From contig CAWUHX010000045.1 in assembly GCA_963922205.1 (NCBI GenBank), positions 372,001-436,000 of the forward strand: a stretch of DNA of 64,000 bases, read 5' to 3'. The stretch comes from Romanomermis culicivorax. Taxonomy: Eukaryota; Nematoda; Enoplea; Mermithida; Mermithidae. Position 1 is the stretch's first letter, and the number at the start of each line of letters is the position of its first letter. The translations under genes and the position numbers were made by a program. The notes beneath the pieces were generated by a model. The model did not search any database. It was not told where the DNA came from and saw nothing but the letters and a program-made list of their open reading frames with translations. Below are positions 28,021 through 38,200 of the stretch, piece after piece.

Positions 28021-28879
28021 TCGAGCATTTTGTTGTATTTGGAGTCAGAAACCTGCAAAAATGAGGAAAAAATTGAGAAAATTGTGGTTATGTTAGTCAA
28101 AATGAGCTCATGAAGAATATTCTGGTAGTCTACAGAAGCGGGTAAAGCATGTTAACGATAGAGTTCGCAGGAATTTATCCGCTATTAACATTTCTGGGGT
28201 TCTGATCCGATTACATTCATCTAATTTGATTTAGTTCTTGGTCCGGCGCTGAGCGCCGGAAAAGTTTTTGGATTTTCACCTTCTAAAACGCTGGAAAATG
28301 AACCTCCACAACGTTGAGAAATAAATTAAAATCAAACTGATGACGTGTAATTTGTTTCAAATTCCGGTACGGAGCACCGGAAAAGTTTTCGGGTTTTTAT
28401 ATTCTAAAACGCTGGAAAATAAATCTGCCCAACAGATATATTCATGAACAGAAGTTCTAAAATCGCAGTCTAGAATGATGTCTTCAATTTCCATCTTCAA
28501 TGAACGCAAAAGTTCAGGTTGCAAACGTTAAAAAAATTCCGAGCATCGAGAGGAAAAATTGAGAGAATTGATGAAAAATCCCTATTTTGGGCGGCATAAT
28601 TGACTGTTAACGATTAGAAAATAAAACGGGCTAATTTGATTAATAGAAACTGTTGAGAATTAATTAGTAAGTCGAAGTAGATATGCTAACGGTCGCGCCT
28701 GATGGAAAAAAGTTAAGATCATACCCATGACCGGCGCGAAGCGCCGGAAAAATTTGAGATTTTGACCCTTTCAAGTCCACCAAAACGCATCTTTTCGGTT
28801 TTCAATTCCCCAAAATTTTTTCCACAATGAGAACTGTACCCAAAATTTTTTTCCTTGTTCCAAAATTTGGCTAAATTTT
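28021..28879. repeat. Cluster of three GGCGC-hairpin repeats
   Basis: Three hairpins, at 28242-28260 (TCCGGCGC-TGA-GCGCCGGA), 28362-28382 (weaker, CCGGTAC-GGA-GCACCGG) and 28731-28747 (CCGGCGC-GAA-GCGCCGG), each precede an AAAAGTTTT/AAAATTTGAG tract and a TTCTAAAACGCTGGAAAAT or related motif. Together they look like independent copies of one short interspersed family. No gene. Confidence 0.7.
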
Positions 28880-29335
28880 ATAAGTGGGTTCCCGGCCTTC
28901 AGCCCAATTACTGTATATGAGTTGTTTGTTAATTTTGAGCATGGATTTCTGTGACTAGTGAGTAGACATTTAATTTTCCTTTAAAATTTTCCTTAGGCTT
29001 AGCAGCTGCGCCCTTCGGGCTCTTCCAAATGAAGTTGTCGGTTAAAATAGTATCAAGGGTCTTAAAGGAATATAGTGTTTATACTTTCTGGTGGAATTGT
29101 GTAGTGGTAAACGCATTGAGTCCATAGGCCGGTGGACCAGATCCGATTCTTGAAGTAGGTAGGATTTTTCTGTAGTGACAAGGTTTTATGCAAATGAGTT
29201 CCTGAATGTCATGAGCCCCTAGATTTTCGAACTGATCTGGATAGCTGGCATCCTAAGGAGTCCGAAAATGCCAGTTCGGACCATAATTGAAAAGGGAACT
29301 GACTTGTAAAAAAATTCCAAAAATTTTTTCCCTCA
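28880..29335 (+). mobile_element. tRNA-like SINE-type repeat, copy 1
   Basis: This is closely similar to 30625-31115 along its whole length. It contains a pol III promoter-like pair: TGTGTAGTGGTAAACGC (A box-like, 29098-29115) and GATCCGATTC (B box-like, 29139-29148, two changes from GGTTCGATTC), spaced as in tRNA genes. It does not fold as an intact tRNA. A CTGCGCCCTTCGGGC hairpin lies upstream at about 29006. Confidence 0.6.
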
Positions 29336-29422
29336 AAAGACCCCATTTGAGGGGAAAAAACGGTGAACGAGATCTGTCATCAATTTGATTGGTCGAAAAA
29401 TTGTAGTCTACTCCTTCCTAAC

Positions 29423-29497
29423 CGTCAGTTCAAGCCTAAGCCTAAACCCAAGCCTGCCTTAGCGTAAACCTAAGCCTGAGCCTAAGCCTAAGCTAGA
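29423..29497. repeat. Interstitial telomere-like GCCTAA array
   Basis: About ten imperfect GCCTAA units (AAGCCTAAGCCTAAACCC, AAACCTAAGCCTGAGCC, TAAGCCTAAGC) lie in a row. TTAGGC is the usual nematode telomere unit. The array is degenerate and flanked by ordinary repeats, so it is interstitial, not a chromosome end. Confidence 0.65.
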
Positions 29498-30624
29498 AAA
29501 TTTGCCAGGCACCAATTTGAGGAAATTTTTTTTATGGTTTCCTAATCGGAGGTGCATTTTACGCATTATAAAATTGAAAATTGTTGAAATTATCCGGCAC
29601 TTCGCGCCTTTTAATTAACAAGATATTATGCAGAAATGTTAGATTCTGTGTCGTTTTTTTTAAGAATTTGACGGAAAGCAAGATTTTTCTCGGTTATTTT
29701 CCCAAAGCCTTTTTGAGGTCTTTAAAAAGATTTTGACATTTGTGTAATTAAAACATTTTGAGTCCAAGTGAGAATTTCGCTGATTGAAGAATCAAAATTC
29801 TTGGTTGCTTTCCTAGTTTTTGAATTGTAGGCTGCCCGACTGAAAATTCATTGAATTCACTGAAAAATTAAACCTACTGTGTTTTCAATACAAGTTGAAA
29901 AGGTTTATTTTCCAGCGTTCTAGAACATCAAAATCCCAGAAAAATTTTAGGCGCCAGACGCCGAACACGTCACTCATACCAATCTTTTCATTTTCTCTTC
30001 AAAACTCCGAAAATTTTATTTTAAAAGCCTAAAACCGACGCGAATCGAATGAACTAAAAGAAAACTAGCTTTTGGTGGTTTTTCCGATAAAATTAAGCTA
30101 ATTTATTGATTTTAGAGTGTACAACCAAAAATTTATCTATGCAACCAAAATTTTTCCTCAAGTTCCTTTGCAGAAAAAAGCCCTCGGGTCATGTTCATAT
30201 TATCTTTATGTCAGATTGTCAGCTGTTCAGAATCAGTTTTAAAATTTTATTTTTCATTGTTATTTTTTTATTAACGTTTACTGTTTGATTAACTTGTATG
30301 TAAAGATTAGGTTGTTTTATGTCGCCAAAGAAATATAAGAAATAAAGGTCATGCCGTTGAATTAATCTCATGCTTGGCGCATTTAAACTCTCTTAAATAT
30401 ATTTATTAATAAGCATGTCCATAGCTCGAAACTTTTTGCGAAAAAATGTCGGTCTTTTGTTGAAATAAGATGAAAGTCAATTACAAACGGTCAAAAAACA
30501 CATCAGAAGTGATTTTGAGCGATTTTTAAGCAAGGAAACTAAAAAAAATTGGTTTTTGAGGTTTTTCCTCAAATGAGGCAAAAAGTTTTCAGCAAAAAAA
30601 ACATTGATCATATACACTGTTTTT
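29498..30624. repeat. Repeat-derived spacer with two hairpin copies
   Basis: Degenerate hairpins are at 29593-29609 and 29949-29965. The block 29797-29975 is a direct match to 34300-34470 (TTGGTTGCTTTCCTAGTTT, GCCCGACTGAAAATTCATT, CCAGCGTTCTAGAA), which defines a longer consensus for the hairpin family. From 30000 to 30600 I see nothing distinct. Confidence 0.55.
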
Positions 30625-31115
30625 GGCTAAATTTTATAAGTGGGTTCCCGGCCTTCAACCCAATTACTGTATATGAGTTGTTTGTTAATTTTGAACATGG
30701 ATTTCTGTGACGAGTGAGTAGACATTTATTTTTCCTTTAAAATTTTCCTTAGGCTTAGGCTTAGGGTACAGCGGCTGCGCCCGGCTGTTGAAACTCTTCC
30801 AAATGAAGTTGTTAGTTAAAATAGTATCAAGGGTCCTAAAGGAATATAGCGTTTATGCTTTCTGGTGGAATTGTGTAGTGGTAAACGCATTAAGTCCATG
30901 GGCAGGTCGACCAGGTTCAATTCTTGAAGTAGGTAAGATTTTTCTGTAGTGACAAGGCCTATGTGATATGTGTGCACATTTTATGCAAATGACTTCCTGA
31001 ATGCCATGAGCGCCTGGATTTTCGAACTGATCTGGATAGCTGGCATCTTGAGGATCCCGAAAATGCCAGTTTGGACCATAATTGGGTGAGGGAACCGACT
31101 TGTAAAAAAATTCCC
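30625..31115 (+). mobile_element. tRNA-like SINE-type repeat, copy 2
   Basis: Same repeat as 28880-29335. Its A box-like TGTGTAGTGGTAAACGC is at 30872-30888 and its B box GGTTCAATTC at 30914-30923, closer to consensus than in copy 1. Three TTAGGC-type units (CTTAGGCTTAGGCTTAGGG) lie inside at 30748-30767 where copy 1 has one, so the telomere-like run has expanded or shrunk between copies. Confidence 0.62.
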
Positions 31116-31361
31116 TGTTTTATCCTCAGATCCTGCTTTTTCGGGAAATATATTCGGAAAAGGGAAATAATTTTTGGCTTTTTCCCCATTTGGGGAAGAA
31201 AAATTTTGGGATCGGATACAGAAAAGATGCATTTTGGTGCATTTTAGAAGGTCATAATCTCAAAATTTTCCGGCGCTTGCGCTGGCTATAACTTTAATAA
31301 TCATTATTATGCATTACTTAGCTCAGGCGCGGCTTTTAGCATTTCTACCTTCATTTATCAC
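31116..31361. repeat. Hairpin-family copy (reverse orientation)
   Basis: GATGCATTTTGGTGCATTTT, AGAAGGTCATAATCTC and AAAATTTTCCGGCGC (31218-31284) are the reverse complement of the context at 32770-32840. The hairpin's right arm is degenerate (GCGCTGG). No gene. Confidence 0.55.
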
Positions 31362-31582
31362 CATACCTGTAATTGGGGGCGGGTTGGGGGGGACCCCCAA
31401 ACTTGGCCAACCATATACCCAACCCCTCCCCAATCTCCCCCCCCCCAGTTTGGAAAAAATAAAAAAATTTGCAAGTGTATGTTTTTCGGCCTTTTTTGGG
31501 AAAAATTTCGACTTTTTTCGACCCCCTCCCCCCAAATTTTGGATTTACCCCCCTCCAACTGCTCGGACCTCTTACAGGTATG
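31362..31582. mobile_element. hAT-type MITE with 8-bp target duplication TTTATCAC
   Basis: The 221-bp element begins CATACCTGTAA and ends with the exact inverse TTACAGGTATG. TTTATCAC occurs directly before (31354-31361) and after (31583-31590). Subterminal C- and G-runs frame an AT-rich core. The proline-rich frame across it is not a gene. Perfect 8-bp duplication and CA..TG ends indicate mobilisation by a hAT transposase. Confidence 0.92.
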
Positions 31583-31590
31583 TTTATCAC

Positions 31591-31874
31591 TTAATTTACA
31601 ATAGTTTTCATCATCTTAAACGTATTATCTCATGTTTTCATTGGTAATCTTCAATATTTTATCATGATATTTAATGAAGATTCACGTTTTTTCCTTTTGA
31701 GAAGGATCAATACGTCAAGTCAGTCTCTAAGCTTTTTGATGCGATTATTTCTTTTTTAACGTAAAATCAATTCAAAAGCTTCATGAAAATATCTTTCGGA
31801 AATTTATACTCTCCTTACTCATATATTTTCGATCAAGTTAATGAGAGTTTACAAATAAATTATACTGGTTTTAA
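31591..31874. other. Spacer, nothing recognised
   Basis: AT-rich sequence between the hAT MITE and repeat R1 copy 2. No gene or repeat was identified. Confidence 0.35.
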
Positions 31875-32348
31875 AATTTTCCATGTAAAATTCTAGAAAT
31901 TACGACTTTCGAACAAAAAATTCAAATCTATTTTTTGAAACAAATGTTCGGAAAATTGATTTTCCAGCGTCGCAGAATGTCAATACCCAAAAAATTTTTC
32001 CGGCGCTTGGCGCCGGAAAGGTTAACGTCCCTTTTGGGTTCTCACTTGTCATCATAGAGGACTTAACCATCGATTTCTCATGTAATTCAAAGTCATGCTT
32101 TTGGATAGTTTGCTTGAAAGTTTGTTCCAATGCTTGTAGATTAAACTTTGAACTCGAAAATTTCAATTTTTTCCTCAATTTTAATGAATTAACGGGTCTG
32201 AAAATACCAGAAGGCTTGAAAAAGCTCAAAAACACGTAAATAAAGCGTCTGTGAACATTTTTAAGCGAAAAAACGACTTCGGGAAAATGGGGAAAAAATT
32301 TTTGATCCCTTTCCCCATTTGGGGAAAAGGCCCGGGGGAAAAAACAGT
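31875..32348. repeat. Interspersed repeat R1, copy 2
   Basis: Second copy of the repeat at 1-457, in the same orientation. It contains the intact hairpin CCGGCGC-TTG-GCGCCGG (32000-32016); copy 1 has CCGGCGC-TTA-GCGCTGG. About 20 bp (TAAATAAAGCGTCTGTGAAC) near 32236 is absent from copy 1. Confidence 0.85.
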
Positions 32349-32506
32349 GGCTTGTGATGATGCACAGCATACCTGTTGAAATGTTGAGAAAGATGACGTG
32401 TTGATCTTTCTCAAAAAATCTATGAAGGAAAAAATGCAGATCTTCATTAAATATAAAGATATAATATGCAAGATTGCCCATTAAACATGAAATAATATGT
32501 TTAAGA

Positions 32507-32667
32507 CAGGGCCGTGCACAAGGGGGGTTGGGGAGGGGCGGCCGCCCCCCCCCCCACCCATTGAGGCAGCATGCAAACAATGTATCACGTAAAATCAACA
32601 TTTTCTGGAGTTATTCAGTAAAAAAATGTAGTCTGCCCGCCATGAAAAAATCCTGCGCACTGCCCTG
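32507..32667. mobile_element. hAT-type MITE with 8-bp target duplication GTTTAAGA
   Basis: The 161-bp element begins CAGGGCCGTGCACAAGG and ends (inverted) CAGGGCAGTGCGCAGGA. GTTTAAGA flanks it at 32499-32506 and 32668-32675. A G-run/C-run palindrome (GGGGCGGCCGCCCC) lies near the left end. Ends of the form CAGGGC and an exact 8-bp duplication fit hAT. Confidence 0.92.
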
Positions 32668-32699
32668 GTTTAAGATGATGAAAACTAAGATTAAATGGT

Positions 32700-32904
32700 A
32701 AGTGATGGTAGACATGCAAAAAGTCGCGCCTGAGCTTGATAATGAATAATAATGATTATCAAAGTGATAACCGGTGTGAAGTGCCCGAAAATTTTGAGAT
32801 TTTGACCTCCTAAAATGCACCAAAATGCATCTTTTCAATATGAAAACCGAAAATTTTTCTTCCACGTTTGTGAAAAGACCTCAAATTTTTTCCACGTTCC
32901 AGAC
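32700..32904. repeat. Hairpin-family copy
   Basis: A degenerate hairpin at 32771-32787 is followed by GAAAATTTTGAGATTTTGACC, TCCTAAAATGCACC and AAAATGCATCTTTTC, the downstream half of the family consensus. No gene. Confidence 0.6.
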
Positions 32905-33060
32905 AAATAATTCGATCAAATCAAATCAAATAATTTTATTTTCACTGGCAAAATAGGTAGTAAGAACAAAACGCAATACAAACAAGAATTAATTGTGAAC
33001 ATAAATAAGAGTATAAAGGCGGGTGAACAAAAGGGTGCATGAGTCACTAGGTGACATCAT

Positions 33061-33456
33061 TTAACGGGCACCCCCTAAATACTTATCAAAATTCATTTTC
33101 GCGATTTTGGATTGAATGGTGTGCAAATTAAATGACAATACTAAGTCTTGGGGCAAACTATTCCATAATTTGATATAGCGATTTGAGAAGTCAAACTTGG
33201 TAACGTTTAATGTTGATGGGTTTGAAATTAATTTATATTCATTGATTTTCCGAGTATTGTTTTTATTCAGTGTGAAAAAGTTAGCTAGGTTTAGACTAGA
33301 GGTCCCTTTAATTATCTGGAACATCATTAAATAGAGAAAAATGTAGGCGGCGTAATTCGAGACACTGAAGATTAAGTTGAGAGAGATGCTGGTCATAAGA
33401 GGAGCCACTATTGAAACCAAAAATTTTACGGGTAAATCTTCTTTGAACATTTTCAA
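33061..33456 (-). pseudogene. CR1/Jockey-like LINE ORF2 C-terminal tail
   Basis: The frame ends with the tail common to this LINE group: FDFSNRYIKLWNSLPQDLV followed by an L..I.SKI..FDK segment. It lies downstream of the RT fragment at 33654-34148 in the same direction, with the joining region frameshifted. Confidence 0.75.
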
Positions 33457-33653
33457 GGGTATCTATATCACATGCATAAAATGAATTCCAGACTGTAGAA
33501 CAGTATTCAAGAATTGGTCGAATGTAGCTCTTAAATGCTCGAGAAAGGTAGATTTATCCCTAGAGAAAAAAGATTTGAGGATTAGATTAGCTCTAGAGTG
33601 TGCTTTTCTAGATATATCATTATAGTGATCTTTGAACTATAAATTTTTAGAAA

Positions 33654-34148
33654 TTAACACTCCAAGAACTCTAACATTACATTGACAGGTAAGTTTTGGT
33701 CTAGTAAAATACAATTATTATCAGGATTATGATTTCCCAAATACAAGACACAACATTTTTCTGCTGAGATCCCCAGCTGCCAGGATTGAGGCCAAGCTGA
33801 AATTTTGTCTAAGTCTTCTTGTAAACTTTTAGAATTTGAAGAAAGATTGAAGAGTTTTACGCCATCAGCAAAAAGATAGATGAAATTTTCAATACGATCG
33901 CATAGATCGTTTATAAAAACTAGGAATAAGGTTCGTCCAAGAACACTACCTTGTGGAACTCTACTAGTAACGGGCATCAAGATGGAGAGTGTGTTATTAA
34001 TTCGTACTTGTTGCTTTCTGTTCGAAAGAAACGCAAATATCCATCTATGAACTGAACGATTAATTCCATATTTCCTAAGTTTATGCATTAATTTAGCGTG
34101 GGAGATAGTATCAAAGGTTTTGCTAAAGTCAATTATATACAACATCAA
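33654..34148 (-). pseudogene. CR1/Jockey-like reverse transcriptase fragment, catalytic motif damaged
   Basis: RT landmarks in order: IIDFSKTFDTISHAKLMHKL (catalytic Asp motif A), SRVPQGSVLGRTLFLVFIND (motif B), and LFADGVKLF where the family has the catalytic FADD, so the second Asp is Gly. Sequence upstream of the start shown is missing. Inactive by motif and by truncation. Confidence 0.88.
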
Positions 34149-34299
34149 TAGATTGTCCCTTATCTAGTTACCTAGACCAAATATTTTTTCACTGAAGTGG
34201 CTGAGTTTCACAAGATTTAAACTTCATAAAACCAAATTGTTTATCAGATAAAAGTTTGTTGTGGTTTAAATAAAGCAAAAGTTTATCATTTCTAAATCT

Positions 34300-34475
34300 A
34301 AATTTTTGGTTGCTTTCCTAGTTTCTGAATTGTAGTTTGCCCGACTGAAAATTCATTGAATTTACTGAAAAATTAAACCTAGGAAATAAAAGTTGAAAAG
34401 AATTGATCTTCAAGCGTTCTAGAATATCAAAATCCAAAAAAAATTTTCGGCGCCAGGCACCGAAATCTTTATACT
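34300..34475. repeat. Hairpin-family copy (long form)
   Basis: Direct match to 29797-29975, ending at a degenerate hairpin TCGGCGCCAGGCACCGA (34446-34462). Confidence 0.65.
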
Positions 34476-35207
34476 TCTTGGACAAATTTGCTGGAGATTA
34501 AAATTTTCAGAAAATTTCAAATATCTCGGAATGTAAAAGCGTGGAAGTTTTCCGGGCGTTGTACGTCGAAACGATTAATCTGTAGTAGTGTGTGACTGTG
34601 TTTTTGAACGCAGGAACTTTAATGACAGGGTTAAGCTTCTGCCATTCTTTACAGCCTAAGTCTGCTGTGGTTCTTCCACAGATGGAAAAAATTTGGTGCC
34701 TATTCATATACATGCAAGACCTCGGGTCGATTGGACAGTGAGAAACCCGAAATTCGAGGGGTGCGGCTATACCCAACTTTTCCGAAGTACTGAGGAGGGG
34801 TCAAAAATGACCCTAAAAATTCGAAAAAAACTGAAGATTTAATTTTCCAAAAAGACCAAAAATCGATATTTTTACCCAATTTTTGGAATTGGGGGGGGGG
34901 GTGGCGTGGGACTTACCGGAAGTTGGAGATTCCCATCCAACCCATACGCAATTACAAGTATGCTATCCTTAAAATACGTATAAGTGTGATTAAGGTTTAA
35001 AAAATAAGTGTGTGCTGTGCGCTGAAACGGAAGTTGAAATTTTTATTTTATAGTTATATCTCACGTCGTTTCTGTTTATAGTCATGTCAAATTGTGGTCA
35101 TTTAATTTCACGGACGTTACAATTCTGCCTTCATTATATTGCACCGACCATTAACTTAAATAGTGATATAGCATCCGTTGACGCTTAATGACTTTTTCTG
35201 ATCGATA
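34476..35207. other. Upstream region of the Met-like receptor gene
   Basis: No gene was recognised. A G-run (34888-34900) lies in it. The promoter of the receptor kinase should be here, but no TATA box or initiator could be singled out. Confidence 0.35.
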
Positions 35208-38200
35208 ATGATGAAAAGTTATTTCTACCCAATTAAATTTTTATTGGTGGTTGTTTGCTGTCCGAACGCCGATTTACGTTCACCGATTCTTCTCATAGCG
35301 CCTGTTCTACAGGTCGGATTATCTGGCCCGTGCCTTGTTTTCAACGATACAAATATTGACTTGATCGAATGTTTCGACTCAAGGACAATTTATGATAGAA
35401 TTTTATTGAATTCGAGGAAAAATATCATTCATCATGGTTTGAATCCGTTGAATGATCATATTTCATTATCGATAACTTGCTTCAATGGAAGTGAAAAGGT
35501 AAATTAGTGAAATTATTTGTTTCTATATTCTTGATATTCAGAGTTTATTAAATAAATGAAAGTGGCACATTTGTGCATATTTTTATTTCATAAAATCAGG
35601 CAGGAGACACATTTTGCATTAACTTTCCAGCCAACTCCAACAGTGTCATTGGTTCGCGATTTTCATTCAATCAATTTAAAAACACGTCGTTTTTCTTTTC
35701 CATTTTATTCTCTAAGATTTGACTCGATAAACGTGAAAATGACAGTAGTTTAGGTACGTATACCGTTCGTGGTGTTTTTTCTCTTTAAGTGCCTTCTGTT
35801 ATTCATCGATAATTATACGAAAAAATTTCGAAATTCAGTCAACATTACTCTCATGCCGATCAATGTCGATTCAGTATCGATTATTTCGACTCGATCGATA
35901 ATTTTTGACGATCGTACTTTCGCTATTGATCTTATTTACGTATATTCTTTCATAACTGACGATCGAAAAAATCAAAGTCAATTCTTGCGCAATCGATTAT
36001 TGATAGGTGAACATTTTGATGTCAAAAACTCTACAATTTTATCCAGGGTAGAAGACTTGAGTTCAAATCTTCCAACGAATGTTTTTTCATTCATCTACGC
36101 CGATTACGCCTACTTTTTGCGCGTGAAAAACGGAAAATTGCGATACGAAAATAAACGCTCAATATTCTTGGAAAGGATTTGCTTGAACGATGTCAAAAAT
36201 AGCGAATTCAGATCATTCATTTCATCTTTTTTATTTGAAACGAGGAATTGCAGCGATAAAAGCATCATCGCTAATTATGACTATCAGACGAAAACATTGC
36301 AAATCTTTTTCAACGGTGGTAAAGAATTTCATTATTCGCTGATAGAGTACACATTGGCAAACGTACACGCGCGAATTAACGACATGTTTTACGATTGTTA
36401 TAACAGTTCAAACGCTTTTGATATTGCAATTTTGACTCCTTCCCCAAAGATGTGTCGCATTTATAGAATGGTAAGCTGTCAAATAGAAGAATGCAAAAGT
36501 ACTGACGACGACATGACATGACTATTTTGATTATAGTTAAAAATTTATATTTTGAATTCTATCACATCACGGATTTTTTCGTCGGATAAAAATTCATTTT
36601 AATTTCCGTGCCCAACAAAAATTCACTTTCTTGTCATAATTTAACTTTGAAAATTTTCGTGCAATGATTTTCTGTGAGATTTATGATGATATCGTAAAGC
36701 TCGAAATTTCTTTTCAGTATGAAGATAGATATAAACCTTGCGGAGTTGACCTATGTTCGCCAACAAGCTGCGCATTGACCGGACGATTTCACATCGAATC
36801 GTATAGAAAAATATCATTCGATAGGAGGTTTTCACTGATCAGTTCGACACCTATCAACCGCCAAACATCTTGCGACGAGGTTGAAAAAATTTTCAATGTT
36901 GGAGAAGACATATTGTTATTTAAGAGAAGAAATATGTACAAATCATATCTCACTGCGGTAAAGTTTGCATAAGATGAGCTCATGCATGATTTGAAATTTT
37001 TTGACAAATTTGTGTTTTATTTTAGGTGCTGCTCTCCGTGAACCCTCCAAGAATTTTCCATAGTTCCGTAATTAACGCAGACGTTGACGATTCTGCAATA
37101 AGTTTTATCAATGATACCTTAATCGTCGGCAGTAAAAATAAGGTAAAAGTTCGACCGTGATTTTAGAAATCTCCAAAAATCGTGCGCAATACTAATCGTA
37201 GAAATCATACAAAATCGAAATCCTATCACTCGAAATATCTATCTTTATCAAAACCTGATTACGCTAGATCGAGCAGAAGTTTTCATTTTGTGAAATTAAT
37301 TATTTGAGTATTAGAATTAACTGAACAATCACATTTTTAATCGTTACAGTTCGTATCGTCTCATCCGAGTATTATTAGACAGTTTAGTTCCCCACATTAC
37401 ATATACGTTGAACAATATTACATATGCTTTTATACTCGTGTATCTAGCTCCGTCAAACCTAAATAAGAAATGGATTCACATTATATTCTAATCTCTTATT
37501 TTATCCACAGATAGAGTACATCGCGCTGAATTGCTCTTTTATTGACTCATGCCCGGATTCTATGTCGCTGAGAAATTTGTCACTATTCGCGAATTGTGGA
37601 TGGTGCTACAATTCCTTTGGAAAATCTTTCAGTTCTTCCAGGGAGCAATGTTTGCTCGACGACAAAAATGTATTTCTAAATGACGTTTGTCCGCCGGAAA
37701 CTGATTGTGTAAGTTGAATATTCAAATCATTCCTAAATTAATAAAAAAATCGTGCGAAACATAAAGTTTCAGTTTAGGATTCGTTCATCAAATGATCTGT
37801 ATTTACACTTGCTCATTTGTGCTCTTATTTTAGTTTGAAAACGATTATATCAATGTCAATAGTTCTACGGAAATTCACTTTCGAGGATTTTTTCCTAATG
37901 TTATTAGCATGAACGCTACTGTATGTGGAATACCGTGTCAATTAATCTCGTCGAACGAATCCAGGTTTGTAAAGCTTATTTGTATGGTTAACGAATTCCA
38001 TATCAAGTTTTTTGCTTTTTCTAGGCTTTCTTGCCACATTGAATCACACAACCCTAATGAAATTAATCCCGCAAATCTGCATTGTTCGATAGAATTAGAA
38101 GTCATGTTTCGCAATAAAATTTTTAAAGCCAATCCGAAATGCTCTAAGAAATTACTCGTGCAAAGACTGCCGATTATTGAGCAAGTTATGCAAAATGACG

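Larger units (their letters stand above)
32905..34300 (-). mobile_element. Decayed CR1/Jockey-like LINE, 5' truncated
   Basis: On the minus strand this carries the C-terminal half of a non-LTR reverse transcriptase and ends in a (TTTGA)n run (about 32915-32930), typical of CR1/Jockey-group 3' ends. Its 5' side breaks off near 34300 into an unrelated repeat. It is a different lineage from the Tx1/L1-like LINE at 22.6-27.3 kb. Confidence 0.75.

Noticed and set aside
30867-30935. A functional tRNA gene
   Set aside because: Only A and B box-like motifs are present; no acceptor or anticodon stem pairs properly.
31309-31647. Proline/glycine-rich ORFs on both strands
   Set aside because: They fall in a hAT MITE with exact target duplication; composition comes from C and G runs.
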